A DNA stretch of 31,674 bases from Gelria sp. (GCA_012839665.1 DUMX01000159.1:1-31674); one strand, 5' to 3'. Shown: positions 1-8,123, counted from the stretch's first letter. The notes: generated by a model from the sequence alone, not told the origin. Numbers and translations are program-made.

Positions 1-176
1 ATATCCAGGGTATATGGCTGGCCTTTTCTGCGTCCGAGTTATTATCAGCATTGTTGGCTCTAGTATTTTTCATCAGGTTATGGCGGGAGTTACAGGCTAA
101 GAAAAGACCACTGGTATTAATGCTCTTTAATGGGAGGTATAGCTTGCGCAGGCTACTGGCCTGGCTTAAATGGTAA
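1..176 (+). CDS. C-terminal fragment of a probable MATE-family membrane transporter
   Basis: Reading the third frame from base 3 gives 57 codons ending at TAA 174-176, so this is the 3' end of a gene that begins outside the window. The first ~30 residues are hydrophobic and contain GIWLAFSASELLSALLALV, followed by a basic stretch (RLWRELQAKKR). A GIW(L)-(A/S)-F-x-x-S/A-(D/E)-L-L-x-x-L-L pattern just before a short basic tail is typical of the last transmembrane helix of MATE/NorM multidrug exporters. The tail after this helix (about 25 residues, RYSLRRLLAWLKW at the end) is a little longer than usual. In many Firmicutes comEC lies upstream of holA, but these residues do not look like ComEC. 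Family assignment rests on one helix only. Confidence 0.5.
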   Translation, partial: IQGIWLAFSASELLSALLALVFFIRLWRELQAKKRPLVLMLFNGRYSLRRLLAWLKW

Positions 177-273
177 CGTATTGAGGCATTTTCTATGTTT
201 TAGCGATAAAGATAAATATGATATTATAAAATGTACTGAGGTAACTAAAAACAGAAAAATAAGGAGTAACTAT

Positions 274-1254
274 ATGGCTACTAATAATACATACTTCATC
301 TGGGGTGAGGAAGCATTCCTAATAGACCAAAAAATAAAGGAAATTCACTCTATAATGCAGGAAAAGAGCGGAGAAGAAGTAGAACTGCTTTACCTGGATG
401 GAGACGAACTAAGCCCTCTCCGGTTATTGGAAGAACTCGAATTTAGTCCACTATTTTCCTGGCAAAGGATGGTTGTCATCAAAAGGCCTTCCTGGCTGGG
501 TAAATCCAGACGCAAAACTAGCCGCAATCAAGAAATATTAAAGGTTTTACAGGACTATTTACAGCAGGAGAGTCCGGGTCAAACCCTGATAATAACGGTA
601 TCAGAATATAATGGCAGCAATGCACTGGTAAAGCTGTTAAATAAAGAAACCACAGTTATTGAATGTAAGTCTGCTAAACCACAGGAACTGGCCAACTGGA
701 TTAAAGAGGAAGTTTCCGCTCGTGGTTACAAAATTGATAATGCAGGACTCAGTCTGATGGTAAGAAGTGGACAGGACATGTATTATTTATACAACCTGAT
801 TGAAAAACTCTGTCTGATAACAGAGGACCAGACCATTAGTGCAAAGGATATCGAAGAACAGCTGAGCAGCAGGGATGAAATCAAGGTTTTTAAACTTACT
901 AATGCTCTGCTAGACAGAGATCTACAGGCATCATGCCAAGCATTTTATCAATTGTTAGAACAGGGGGAACACCCGGTTTTCATACTATTTATGATAGTGC
1001 GTCAGTTTGTTTCCCTGGGTAAAATCAAGTATTACCAGGAAAACCGTACTGATATAAAGGAAATATCCCGGCTGACCGGAATGAAGGACTTTGCAGTTAG
1101 AAGACTATCAGGCCAGGTCCATAATTTTAGCTGGGATGAAATTCAATATTTGTTTGAAAAATTTCTGGACGCTGATATCAAGTTTAAAAGCACCAGTCAG
1201 GATGAAAAGACTATTATGGAAGGTCTCCTCATTGAGATATGCAGTAAAAAATAA
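274..1254 (+). CDS. holA: DNA polymerase III subunit delta (clamp loader)
   Basis: The protein is 326 residues, close to the family's usual ~330-340. Delta opens the beta sliding clamp and works in the clamp-loader complex with DnaX and delta'. The N-terminus has the family hallmark YFIWGEEAFLIDQKIKEI, followed by the non-functional AAA+-like domain, and the C-terminal third (LTNALLDRDLQAS...GEHPVFILFMIVRQF) matches the collar/lid domain of HolA. ATG 274 was chosen because AAGGAGTAAC sits 5-12 bases upstream; the frame is open further upstream to 130, but that extension is low-complexity and has no ribosome binding site. The gene precedes rpsT, its normal Firmicutes neighbour, with which it converges over a shared terminator. 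Confidence 0.93.
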   Translation: MATNNTYFIWGEEAFLIDQKIKEIHSIMQEKSGEEVELLYLDGDELSPLRLLEELEFSPLFSWQRMVVIKRPSWLGKSRRKTSRNQEILKVLQDYLQQESPGQTLIITVSEYNGSNALVKLLNKETTVIECKSAKPQELANWIKEEVSARGYKIDNAGLSLMVRSGQDMYYLYNLIEKLCLITEDQTISAKDIEEQLSSRDEIKVFKLTNALLDRDLQASCQAFYQLLEQGEHPVFILFMIVRQFVSLGKIKYYQENRTDIKEISRLTGMKDFAVRRLSGQVHNFSWDEIQYLFEKFLDADIKFKSTSQDEKTIMEGLLIEICSKK

Positions 1255-1280
1255 ACCTGTCTTCAGACAGGTTTATTTTT
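1250..1280. terminator. Bidirectional intrinsic terminator between holA and rpsT
   Basis: A perfect 12-bp stem (1250-1261 with 1266-1277, loop TTCA) is followed by T's on the plus strand and preceded by A's, which become a T-run on the minus strand. It overlaps the holA stop codon and abuts the rpsT stop codon, so it can end transcription from both converging genes. Confidence 0.9.
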
Positions 1281-1545
1281 ATTGACCTATAGCATTTAAT
1301 TTCTTAACCAGGCTGGATTTATGCCGGGCTGCTGTATTCTTATGCAATACTCCCTTGCTTACGTTTTTATCAATCAGGGAGGTTACTTCTAACAAGCGGT
1401 CTCTGGCAGCTTCCTCATTACCTTCTTCTAGTGCCACCTCATACTTTTTGATAGCTGTTTTTAGCCTGCTCTTATAAGCTTTATTTCTAAGCCGATTTTC
1501 CTCAGCTTTTCTGGCTCTCTTGGCCGGAGTTTTACTTTTTGGCAC
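1279..1545 (-). CDS. rpsT: 30S ribosomal protein S20
   Basis: The 88-residue basic protein begins MPKSKTPAKRARKAEENRLRN (first codon GTG) and contains the S20 signature of alternating K/R and A, with GVLHKNTAARHKSSLVKKLN at the C-terminus. S20 binds 16S rRNA early in 30S assembly. The start is GTG at 1545-1543, preceded by a near-perfect ribosome binding site GAGGAGGTGAAG. Non-AUG starts are common in rpsT and in E. coli are tied to autogenous translational control; whether that holds here is inference. It is the only supported gene on the minus strand. A SigA promoter lies at 1581-1609. Confidence 0.97.
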   Translation of the reverse strand: MPKSKTPAKRARKAEENRLRNKAYKSRLKTAIKKYEVALEEGNEEAARDRLLEVTSLIDKNVSKGVLHKNTAARHKSSLVKKLNAIGQ

Positions 1546-1580
1546 ACCTTCACCTCCTCATATGCGAAGCTAACAGGAAT

Positions 1581-1609
1581 ACTATAGCATTATCAGATTT
1601 AAAAAGCAA
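1581..1609 (-). promoter_or_regulatory. SigA-type promoter of rpsT
   Basis: On the minus strand TTGCTT (plus 1604-1609) and TATAGT (plus 1581-1586) are separated by exactly 17 bases. Transcription would start near 1574, giving a leader of about 30 nt that ends in the strong rpsT ribosome binding site. Confidence 0.75.
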
Positions 1610-1623
1610 TAAAAAGTAGATGG

Positions 1624-1651
1624 GAATATTCATCTTGCTACAACCATAAGC
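1624..1651 (+). promoter_or_regulatory. SigE-type sporulation promoter of spoIIP
   Basis: GAATATT (1624-1630), a 14-base spacer and CATAAGCT (1645-1652) match the mother-cell SigE consensus (kmATATT, 13-15 bases, CATAcamT). Transcription would start near 1660, just ahead of the spoIIP ribosome binding site. spoIIP of Bacillus subtilis is expressed in the mother cell under SigE, which is why this assignment is favoured over a SigA promoter. It lies back to back with the rpsT promoter. Confidence 0.6.
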
Positions 1652-1683
1652 TTAATAAGATGTGAGATGGGGAGGTGGACAGG

Positions 1684-2697
1684 ATGCACGGTCAAAATTT
1701 TATTAATTTTATTAAAAACATTATTCTTCTACAGCTATTATTAATAGTTATAATAGCCGGGGTAGGGATTGATTTTACTATTATTAATAAAGTAAAGTTG
1801 GAAGGCCTACCCCAGGCAGCCATAAGGATTAGGCCGGGAGTAGCTATTAATCTTTTGGCATTAAACAGTGTAGCCCTGGCCGGGCATAATAACAAAGCTG
1901 AACACTGGTTAGCAGAGTTTAAGCGGGAAATGCCGGAAAATCTTATGGTAGCTAATTTACAAGTGCCTGTTTCCCGGGGACAGCAGGTAACCAGGCCAAT
2001 GACCCATAAAAGCCTGGCAGATATAAATCTTCCCTTTGGTCAGGACAAAAATAAATTGGAAACAAAATATTATCAATCTTTAGAAGATTATCAGGTAGTA
2101 TTATACTGTACTCATAGTGCCGAAACTTATATCCCGGATAGTGGCAAAGCCCGCTGTGATGGAGAAAGAGGCCTGGTAAACAGTGTTGCCGCTGTGATTG
2201 GCACTCAACTACAGTTGGCAGGAATGCAGGCTGATTTTATTGACACTATTCACGATTATCCTGATTATGATAAAAGTTATACTAATTCCCGGGAAACAGT
2301 AAAAAAGACTCTCGATTCAAAAAAAAGGCTGTTGGCACTTTTTGATATTCATCGGGATAGCATACCGGGAAAAGAAAGTGCGGACACTATTAATGTAAGA
2401 GGCAAAAAGGCAGCTCGTATACTTATTATAGTTGGTACTGATGAACGTAAAGAACATCCGCATTGGCAGGATAATTTGGCATTTGCCAAAAAATTATATC
2501 ATAAGGGTGAAGAGATGTATCCCGGATTGATGAAAGGGGTCAGGACCAAGTCAGGTACTTATAATCAGGAGTTTTTTGACCATGCTTTGTTACTAGAGGT
2601 GGGTAGTGATTATAATTCGTTTGCTGAAGCCAAATATGCCGGGGAACTTTTTGCGCATATACTGCTAGAGGTTCTGGAGGAGGAAGTACTTCGATGA
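1684..2697 (+). CDS. spoIIP: Stage II sporulation protein P, septal peptidoglycan amidase
   Basis: SpoIIP is a peptidoglycan amidase and endopeptidase that works with SpoIID and SpoIIM to thin the sporulation septum and drive engulfment. The 337-residue protein has an N-terminal membrane anchor (residues ~12-29) and an extracytoplasmic catalytic domain. Candidate zinc and catalytic residues are in CTHSAETY (His144, Glu147) and DIHRDS (His223). ATG 1684 was preferred to the in-frame GTG 1675 because GGGGAGGTGG lies directly upstream of it. The downstream YqxA-like gene overlaps by 4 bases (ATGA). In B. subtilis the gpr spore protease gene lies between rpsT and spoIIP; here the 138-base gap cannot hold it. 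Confidence 0.93.
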   Translation: MHGQNFINFIKNIILLQLLLIVIIAGVGIDFTIINKVKLEGLPQAAIRIRPGVAINLLALNSVALAGHNNKAEHWLAEFKREMPENLMVANLQVPVSRGQQVTRPMTHKSLADINLPFGQDKNKLETKYYQSLEDYQVVLYCTHSAETYIPDSGKARCDGERGLVNSVAAVIGTQLQLAGMQADFIDTIHDYPDYDKSYTNSRETVKKTLDSKKRLLALFDIHRDSIPGKESADTINVRGKKAARILIIVGTDERKEHPHWQDNLAFAKKLYHKGEEMYPGLMKGVRTKSGTYNQEFFDHALLLEVGSDYNSFAEAKYAGELFAHILLEVLEEEVLR

Positions 2698-2996
2698 GAT
2701 GGCATCAACTAGTTATACTTGCCGGTCTTATATTTTTAGTAATAATAGGACTTAATACCAGCAATCAGGGTATTAACAGCCTGACCCGGGAAGAGCGTCA
2801 GGCAGTTTTGAATTTGGATTATAATCAGGGAGACATAAAGGTAGAGGCTCTGGGCAATAGTTATGACTACTCCCTGGACAAGCTCGGCACCGACCTGCAG
2901 TCAATGGGGGGAAAACCCAAGGAGCTTTTTTATGACATAATCGACTACCTGAAAAAAATTTGGACAATTTTTGACGCCGTTTTCCTCTATGAATGA
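2694..2996 (+). CDS. YqxA-like (DUF3679-type) small membrane-anchored protein
   Basis: This 100-residue protein has one N-terminal transmembrane segment (WHQLVILAGLIFLVIIGLNTS) followed by a polar, mostly acidic extracytoplasmic part and an aromatic C-terminal amphipathic stretch (YDIIDYLKKIWTIFDAVFLYE). In B. subtilis yqxA, a protein of similar size and build, lies directly after spoIIP, so position and architecture support this call; residue-level similarity is weak. Translation is probably coupled to spoIIP through the ATGA overlap. The stop codon lies inside an 8-bp hairpin (2980-2987 with 2995-3002) that lacks a T-run. Function is unknown. Confidence 0.65.
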   Translation: MRWHQLVILAGLIFLVIIGLNTSNQGINSLTREERQAVLNLDYNQGDIKVEALGNSYDYSLDKLGTDLQSMGGKPKELFYDIIDYLKKIWTIFDAVFLYE

Positions 2997-3025
2997 GGAA
3001 AACCTCCGGGGTTCAGTGGTCGGCA

Positions 3026-3047
3026 GGGCAGACACATGGGTCTGCCC
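3026..3047. repeat. Intergenic hairpin repeat (GGGCAGAC palindrome)
   Basis: A perfect 8-bp stem GGGCAGAC / GTCTGCCC encloses ACATGG and is followed by CCTAC. Read on the minus strand it starts GTAGGGGCAGACCCATGTG, closely matching 19879-19897 in the Mrp operon. The pattern is that of a short dispersed palindromic element, seen in many Firmicutes spacers. The spacer 2997-3205 has no supported gene. Confidence 0.6.
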
Positions 3048-3086
3048 CTACAAAAAATTGCTACTGTTTCTTAAGCCTCGTGGTCT

Positions 3087-3108
3087 GTAGCGGAGGCTTT
3101 AGCCTTCG
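3087..3108. repeat. Dispersed 22-base repeat, copy 1
   Basis: The 22 bases at 3087-3108 are identical to 6765-6786. The unit contains an 8-bp hairpin CGGAGGCT-TT-AGCCTTCG (one G-T pair). Both copies are in protein-free spacers upstream of a membrane or housekeeping gene (murJ here, hemW at the other copy). Confidence 0.75.
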
Positions 3109-3205
3109 CTATCCTTAAAAAATATAAATTTCAGTGTTTTTCATAAGCAATCAGTGTATTCAGTGTCTAATCCCGTTCTATTTTCATATTACTGGAGTTG
3201 AGAAT

Positions 3206-4774
3206 TTGAGTAATACCGGAAAGCATGTCGCCCGAGCTGCAATACTCCTAATGGTTACGGTTATTATCTCCAGGATTTTAGGGTATGGCCGGGAAATGGC
3301 CTTATACACTATATTTGGCCAGAACTACATAACTGATGCTTACCGGGCGGCATTTTCTATACCTGACTTTTTATATATGTTATTAGTCGGGGGAGCCTTA
3401 AGTTCTGCTTTTATTCCTATTTTTTCGGCTTGTGTGGCTACCAATCGTGAAGACGAAGGCTGGAAATCAGCCAGTATAGTATTTAATTATACCCTGGTGT
3501 TTTTACTGGTACTTATCATATTTGCCTATGTCTACACCCGTCCCCTGGTGGTTTTACTGGCTCCAGGCTTGCCCGCCCAGTATATTGACCTGGCCGTAAC
3601 CCTTACCCACATAATGTTTATCCAGACGTTTTTTATGGCCTTGAATGGTTTTGCTATGGGTATTTTGAACTCTTATAACCATTTTGCCGCTCCGGCCCTG
3701 GGCAGTCTCCTATATAACCTTTGTATCATAGTTGTTGGTCTGGCCTTTGTAAAATATCTGGGGATAGCAGCTTTTTCTTATGGAGTAGTTATTGGTGCGG
3801 TTTTGAATTTTGCGGTTCAGATACCAGCTTTGCGTAAGGTGGGCATGAAATACACCTTTTCCTTTAACTATCGGGACAAAGGTTTTCGCCAGATTATAAT
3901 TTTAATGATTCCGGTATTGGCCGGGCTAGGAGTAGTTCAGCTAAATCTTTTTGTTACTCAGAATCTTTCTTCCGGCCTGGGGGCTGGGACCATTAGCGTC
4001 CTTAATTTGGCTCAAAGAATTATGAACCTGCCTATTGGTATTTTTGCCGTTTCTATTGCAACTGCCATATTTCCTACCATGACTGCCCTTACAGCCCGGG
4101 GAGAACTGGATATGTTCAAGCGCAGCAGTTCATTGGGCTTAAGAGCCATTTTTCTGGTAACTATTCCGGCATCACTGGGGCTTATGGCTATTGGTGAACC
4201 CCTGATTAAGCTGCTTTTTCAGCAGGGTGAGTTTACAGCAGCCATGGCAACTACAACTAGTGAAGCTTTATTTTTTTACTGTTTTGGGCTGTTTGCTTAT
4301 TCCTCTATACAGGTATTAAACCGCAGTTTCTATGCTCTGAAGGATACTTTAACCCCGGTAATTGTTGCTGCTATTACCATTGCTGGGAATATATTTCTTT
4401 CTATTAATTTATCTGCTGGGCCCATGGGGCATAAGGGCCTGGCTCTGGCCTATTCGTTGGCTGGTATACTAAACTTGGTTTTACTGCTGACTATACTAAG
4501 ACTAAAGGTAGGAAAGCTGGGGGGGAGCAAAATACTGCTCAGTTTTACTATTTCTACCGGGGTCTCCCTCCTAATGTACGGGGTAGTTCGACAAGCGACA
4601 AGTTACCTTTTGGGTATACTGGGATTCGCTTTCAAGCTTAACCTGCTTATAAGCGTTAGTACTGGTATTGTACTGGGAGCATTGTTTTATGCAGTTCTTA
4701 TTTACCTGTTCAAACTGGAAGAAAGTGAACTGGTTTTAAACATGTTAAGGCAACGTTTTTCCGGCCAGGCTTAG
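3206..4774 (+). CDS. murJ: Lipid II flippase MurJ (MviN family)
   Basis: The 522-residue protein is almost entirely hydrophobic with about 14 predicted transmembrane helices, the normal size for MurJ. It belongs to the MOP exporter superfamily and moves lipid-linked peptidoglycan precursors across the cytoplasmic membrane. Family features include ISRILGYGREMALYTIFG near the N-terminus, DAYRAAFSIPDFLYMLLVGGALSSAFIP, and LNLAQRIMNLPIGIFAVSIATAIFPTM in the middle. The start chosen is TTG 3206, with GGAG 9 bases upstream and a sequence that leads directly into helix 1; the open frame extends to 3134 but that stretch is repeat-derived and unlike the family. An isolated murJ between spoIIP and lepA is not part of the Bacillus order. 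Confidence 0.92.
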   Translation: MSNTGKHVARAAILLMVTVIISRILGYGREMALYTIFGQNYITDAYRAAFSIPDFLYMLLVGGALSSAFIPIFSACVATNREDEGWKSASIVFNYTLVFLLVLIIFAYVYTRPLVVLLAPGLPAQYIDLAVTLTHIMFIQTFFMALNGFAMGILNSYNHFAAPALGSLLYNLCIIVVGLAFVKYLGIAAFSYGVVIGAVLNFAVQIPALRKVGMKYTFSFNYRDKGFRQIIILMIPVLAGLGVVQLNLFVTQNLSSGLGAGTISVLNLAQRIMNLPIGIFAVSIATAIFPTMTALTARGELDMFKRSSSLGLRAIFLVTIPASLGLMAIGEPLIKLLFQQGEFTAAMATTTSEALFFYCFGLFAYSSIQVLNRSFYALKDTLTPVIVAAITIAGNIFLSINLSAGPMGHKGLALAYSLAGILNLVLLLTILRLKVGKLGGSKILLSFTISTGVSLLMYGVVRQATSYLLGILGFAFKLNLLISVSTGIVLGALFYAVLIYLFKLEESELVLNMLRQRFSGQA

Positions 4775-4810
4775 CTCACATTTTTTTGCAAAGCCTGCCC
4801 CAATCGTTAA

Positions 4811-4839
4811 TTGAAGAGAAAAAATTAATCAGGTATAAT
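4811..4839 (+). promoter_or_regulatory. SigA-type promoter of lepA
   Basis: TTGAAG (4811-4816) and TATAAT (4834-4839) are separated by 17 bases. The transcript would start near 4846 and have a leader of about 70 nt. Confidence 0.7.
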
Positions 4840-4914
4840 TAAATCTACGGCAAAAATCGCTGAATATATCACGGGAACGGTCTTTTTGATATATTTAAAC
4901 GCGGAGGTTATACA

Positions 4915-6714
4915 TTGCAAGATAATATTAGAAACTTTAGTATAATAGCCCATATTGATCATGGTAAGTCTACCCTGGCTGACCGCTTGCTGCAATTTAC
5001 CGGGGCTTTAAGTGAACGGGAAATGCGGGACCAGGTTTTGGATAACATGGATTTAGAAAGGGAGAAGGGCATAACCATAAAACTACAGCCGGTTCGGCTG
5101 AAATACCGGGCTCGTAATGGGGAAGAGTATATTCTGAATCTAATAGACACCCCGGGGCATGTAGATTTCACCTATGAGGTATCCCGTAGCCTGGCTTCCT
5201 GTGAAAGTGCTCTATTAGTAGTGGATGCTTCCCAGGGAATTGAGGCCCAGACCCTGGCCAACGTATATCTCGCCATGGAACTGAACCTGGAGATTATAGG
5301 GGTAGTTAATAAAATAGACCTTCCCGGTGCCCAGCTCGACCAGGTCAAACAGGAAATGGAGAATGTACTGGGTCTAGAGCAAGAGGAGATATTACCTATA
5401 TCTGCCAAATTAGGTACGGGAATAGAAGAGGTTTTGGAAGCTATAATTGAGCGTACGCCACCGCCACAAGGTGATAAAAATGGTCCCATGCAAGCCATGA
5501 TATTTGATTCTTTTTTTGATTCCTATAAGGGAGCCATATCATATATCAGAGTATTTTCTGGTAGTTTGCGTAAGGGCGACACTATCCGGATGATGTCCAG
5601 CGGCAAGGAATTTGAAGTGGCTGAAATCGGAGTATTCTCTCCTGATATGACCGAAGTTGAGTCACTTGGTGCTGGTGAAGTCGGTTACCTGGCAGCGGGG
5701 ATAAAAAACGTAAAAGATACCCGGGTAGGTGATACCATAACCGAGGCTTCTCGGCCTGCGGACAAGGCCTTACCTGGTTACGAGGAAGTAAAGCCCATGG
5801 TATATTGCGGACTGTATCCTTTGGAAAATAATGATTTCGAGAAATTACGGGATGCCCTGGAACGTTTGAAATTAAACGATGCCTCCCTTTTTTACGAACC
5901 AGAATCTTCTGATGCCTTGGGGTTTGGCTTTCGCTGCGGATTTTTAGGTCTCTTGCACCTGGAAATTGTTCGGGAGAGGCTGGAACGAGAGTATGATCTC
6001 AGCCTGTTGGCTACTGCGCCCAGTGTAGTCTACAAAATACTATTGACTGATGGCAGTGAAATTTATGTACAAAACCCTACCCACTGGCCGTCTGCCCAGA
6101 ATACGGAACAGGTTATGGAGCCCTATGTTAAAGCTTCCATCATGGCTCCTGACGAATATATAGGACAGATTATGGAGCTGTGCCAGGATAAACGAGGTAG
6201 TTTCGTTACAATGGAATACCTGGCCCCAAAACGGGTCATGATTACCTACAAACTTCCGTTATCTGAGATACTATATGATTTTTTTGATACTTTAAAATCC
6301 CGTACCCGCGGTTATGCTTCTTTAGATTATGAAATCATTGGCTACGAAACTTCCGATTTGGTAAAATTAGACATCATGTTGAATGGGGAGGTCGTAGATG
6401 CCTTGAGCGTTATTGCCCACAGCGAGCGCGCTTATTATCAGGCACGGGCTATAGTTGAAAAACTGCGGCGTATTATACCCCGGCAGATGTATGAAGTAGT
6501 CATACAAGCAAGCATAGGAAGTAAGATAATTGCTCGGGAGAGCGTCAAGGCTATGCGTAAGGATGTCCTGGCCAAGTGTTATGGTGGCGATATTACCCGC
6601 AAGAAAAAACTGCTGGAAAAACAAAAAGAGGGCAAAAAGAAAATGAAGCAAATCGGCCGGGTTGAAATACCTAAAGATGCCTTCATGACCGTAATGAATA
6701 TAGAAAATGACTAA
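4915..6714 (+). CDS. lepA: Elongation factor 4 (LepA), ribosomal GTPase
   Basis: This 599-residue translational GTPase has the G1 motif AHIDHGKS (residues 12-19), DTPGH (77-81) and NKID (131-134), followed by EF-G-like domains II, III and V and the LepA-specific C-terminal domain ending in KKKLLEKQKEGKKKMKQIGRVEIP. LepA acts on stalled or assembling ribosomes. The start is TTG 4915 with GCGGAGG 8 bases upstream; the residues after it (MQDNIRNFSIIAHIDHG) are the family N-terminus. It has its own SigA promoter. Gene order lepA-hemW-hrcA is conserved in Firmicutes. Confidence 0.97.
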   Translation: MQDNIRNFSIIAHIDHGKSTLADRLLQFTGALSEREMRDQVLDNMDLEREKGITIKLQPVRLKYRARNGEEYILNLIDTPGHVDFTYEVSRSLASCESALLVVDASQGIEAQTLANVYLAMELNLEIIGVVNKIDLPGAQLDQVKQEMENVLGLEQEEILPISAKLGTGIEEVLEAIIERTPPPQGDKNGPMQAMIFDSFFDSYKGAISYIRVFSGSLRKGDTIRMMSSGKEFEVAEIGVFSPDMTEVESLGAGEVGYLAAGIKNVKDTRVGDTITEASRPADKALPGYEEVKPMVYCGLYPLENNDFEKLRDALERLKLNDASLFYEPESSDALGFGFRCGFLGLLHLEIVRERLEREYDLSLLATAPSVVYKILLTDGSEIYVQNPTHWPSAQNTEQVMEPYVKASIMAPDEYIGQIMELCQDKRGSFVTMEYLAPKRVMITYKLPLSEILYDFFDTLKSRTRGYASLDYEIIGYETSDLVKLDIMLNGEVVDALSVIAHSERAYYQARAIVEKLRRIIPRQMYEVVIQASIGSKIIARESVKAMRKDVLAKCYGGDITRKKKLLEKQKEGKKKMKQIGRVEIPKDAFMTVMNIEND

Positions 6715-6764
6715 TACGGAAATAGACACAGATAACACAGACCCTTCGGGCACAGATTAACACG

Positions 6765-6786
6765 GTAGCGGAGGCTTTAGCCTTCG
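6765..6786. repeat. Dispersed 22-base repeat, copy 2, in a repeat-rich spacer
   Basis: This copy is identical to 3087-3108. It sits in the spacer 6715-6980, which also holds degenerate CACAGATAACACAG / CACAGATTAACACGG units (6727-6764) and a GGGAAACGAAGTTTCCC palindrome just downstream. No gene was seen in the spacer. The open frame that runs through it into hemW encodes nothing resembling a protein family. Confidence 0.75.
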
Positions 6787-6919
6787 GTGGGAAACGAAGT
6801 TTCCCCTATTCGTAATATCAATATAACTATTTTCATTGGTGGTTGCCGTGTGCCCTTCAAGGTACGTCCTACGGCCATGAGGGGTTAATACTTCTTCCGC
6901 GTCTACTAAGGGTGGGTAG

Positions 6920-6925
6920 TATAAT
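6920..6925 (+). promoter_or_regulatory. Possible -10 element for hemW
   Basis: A perfect TATAAT lies 55 bases before the hemW ATG, but no convincing -35 box is present at 16-18 bases upstream and there is no TGn extension. It may be a weak or activator-dependent promoter; hemW could also be read from the lepA transcript. Confidence 0.3.
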
Positions 6926-6972
6926 AAAGAATTCAAAATTTACCCTGACGGGTACAGATAAAATTGAAAATC

Positions 6973-6987
6973 CGCCCAGCATGGGCG
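6973..6987 (+). promoter_or_regulatory. Hairpin enclosing the hemW start codon
   Basis: CGCCCA (6973-6978) pairs perfectly with TGGGCG (6982-6987) around the loop GCA, so the ATG at 6981-6983 is half in the loop and half in the stem. No Shine-Dalgarno sequence precedes it. A second small stem TACCC/GGGTA lies at about 6951-6964. Confidence 0.4.
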
Positions 6988-8114
6988 TATATATCCATAT
7001 TCCCTTTTGTATTAAGAAATGTCGTTATTGTGACTTTTTTTCTCTTCCTTTGCGGGATGAATCTTATCTGGATAAATATACTCAGGCACTAATAAACGAA
7101 ATTAAAGTGCGGGGACAAAAAATGCCGGCAGTGCAACTGGAAAGCATATACCTGGGTGGGGGTACCCCCAGTCTGCTTAATGGATGGCAGCTAAAATCTA
7201 TTCTACAAACTGTTACCAATGAATTTGCCCTTTTGCCCGGTGCCGAGGTCAGCCTGGAAGCTAACCCGGCTACTTTGGATGAAGTTAAACTGGCAGAATT
7301 AGAGGAAGCCGGGATAAACCGCATATCTTTAGGAGTGCAGAGCTTTTTTGATGACGAATTAACCCTTTTGGGGCGGATACATAATAGCAGGGCCGTGATG
7401 GAAACTATAGAAATGCTTCATTCCCGAAGTTGGGAAAATTTTAACCTGGACTTAATCTATGGCTTACCGGGACAATCGGTGGACAAATGGATACAGAGTC
7501 TTAAACAGGCGGTTGATTGTAACCCTTCCCATTTATCCATATATCTGCTGCAGCTGGAGGAGGAAACTCCTATGGGAAAAGATGTGGCTGATGGTCGACT
7601 TAAAATGCTGGATGAGGATGATGAATGGTATATGTTCGACCAGGCTATGGAATACTTGGAAGGTAAGGATTTTGAGCATTATGAGATATCGAACTTTTGC
7701 CGTCCCGGATATGAGTGCCGTCATAACTTACGTTATTGGCAGGCAGAAGAGTATTTAGGTATGGGAGCCGGTGCGGTAAGTTTTATAAATGGTAGTCGTT
7801 ATATTAATGAACCCCAACTAAAAAATTACGTTGATTCATTATTGGTGGGTAAACCATGGCCCGTTCAAGAGTTGGAAGATATGTCAGGACGAGAATTAAT
7901 GATTGACGCCCTTATACTGGGTCTACGTTTATGTGCCGGCATTGACCTGGAACAGTTCAAACAGCGTTTCGGGGTAGATATTACCAGCGAATACAAAGAA
8001 ATAATTGCGTATTATAGGAATAGAGAATTATTGAATATAGTAAATGGTCACCTGAGGTTTACCAAAGTCGGTTATTTTCTGTCTAATCAGGTTTTATGCC
8101 AGTTTATTGAATAA
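6981..8114 (+). CDS. hemW: Radical SAM heme chaperone HemW
   Basis: The 377-residue protein is a radical SAM enzyme of the HemN/HemW group. It starts MGVYIHIPFCIKKCRYCDFF, carrying the CxxxCxxC iron-sulfur motif, then LGGGTPS, and has HNLRYW (the HNxxYW motif that marks HemW rather than true coproporphyrinogen dehydrogenase). HemW is described as a chaperone that inserts heme into membrane respiratory proteins. ATG 6981 was chosen because it yields the canonical N-terminus and length, although there is no ribosome binding site; GTG 6912 is an in-frame alternative that would add 23 non-conserved residues. The upstream order lepA-hemW and downstream hrcA are standard. Confidence 0.93.
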   Translation: MGVYIHIPFCIKKCRYCDFFSLPLRDESYLDKYTQALINEIKVRGQKMPAVQLESIYLGGGTPSLLNGWQLKSILQTVTNEFALLPGAEVSLEANPATLDEVKLAELEEAGINRISLGVQSFFDDELTLLGRIHNSRAVMETIEMLHSRSWENFNLDLIYGLPGQSVDKWIQSLKQAVDCNPSHLSIYLLQLEEETPMGKDVADGRLKMLDEDDEWYMFDQAMEYLEGKDFEHYEISNFCRPGYECRHNLRYWQAEEYLGMGAGAVSFINGSRYINEPQLKNYVDSLLVGKPWPVQELEDMSGRELMIDALILGLRLCAGIDLEQFKQRFGVDITSEYKEIIAYYRNRELLNIVNGHLRFTKVGYFLSNQVLCQFIE

Positions 8115-8123
8115 TTCAGAGGC

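Noticed and set aside
6367..6753. 128-codon open frame on the minus strand over the end of lepA
   Set aside because: It lies opposite the conserved lepA coding sequence, has no ribosome binding site and resembles no protein; it is a shadow frame.
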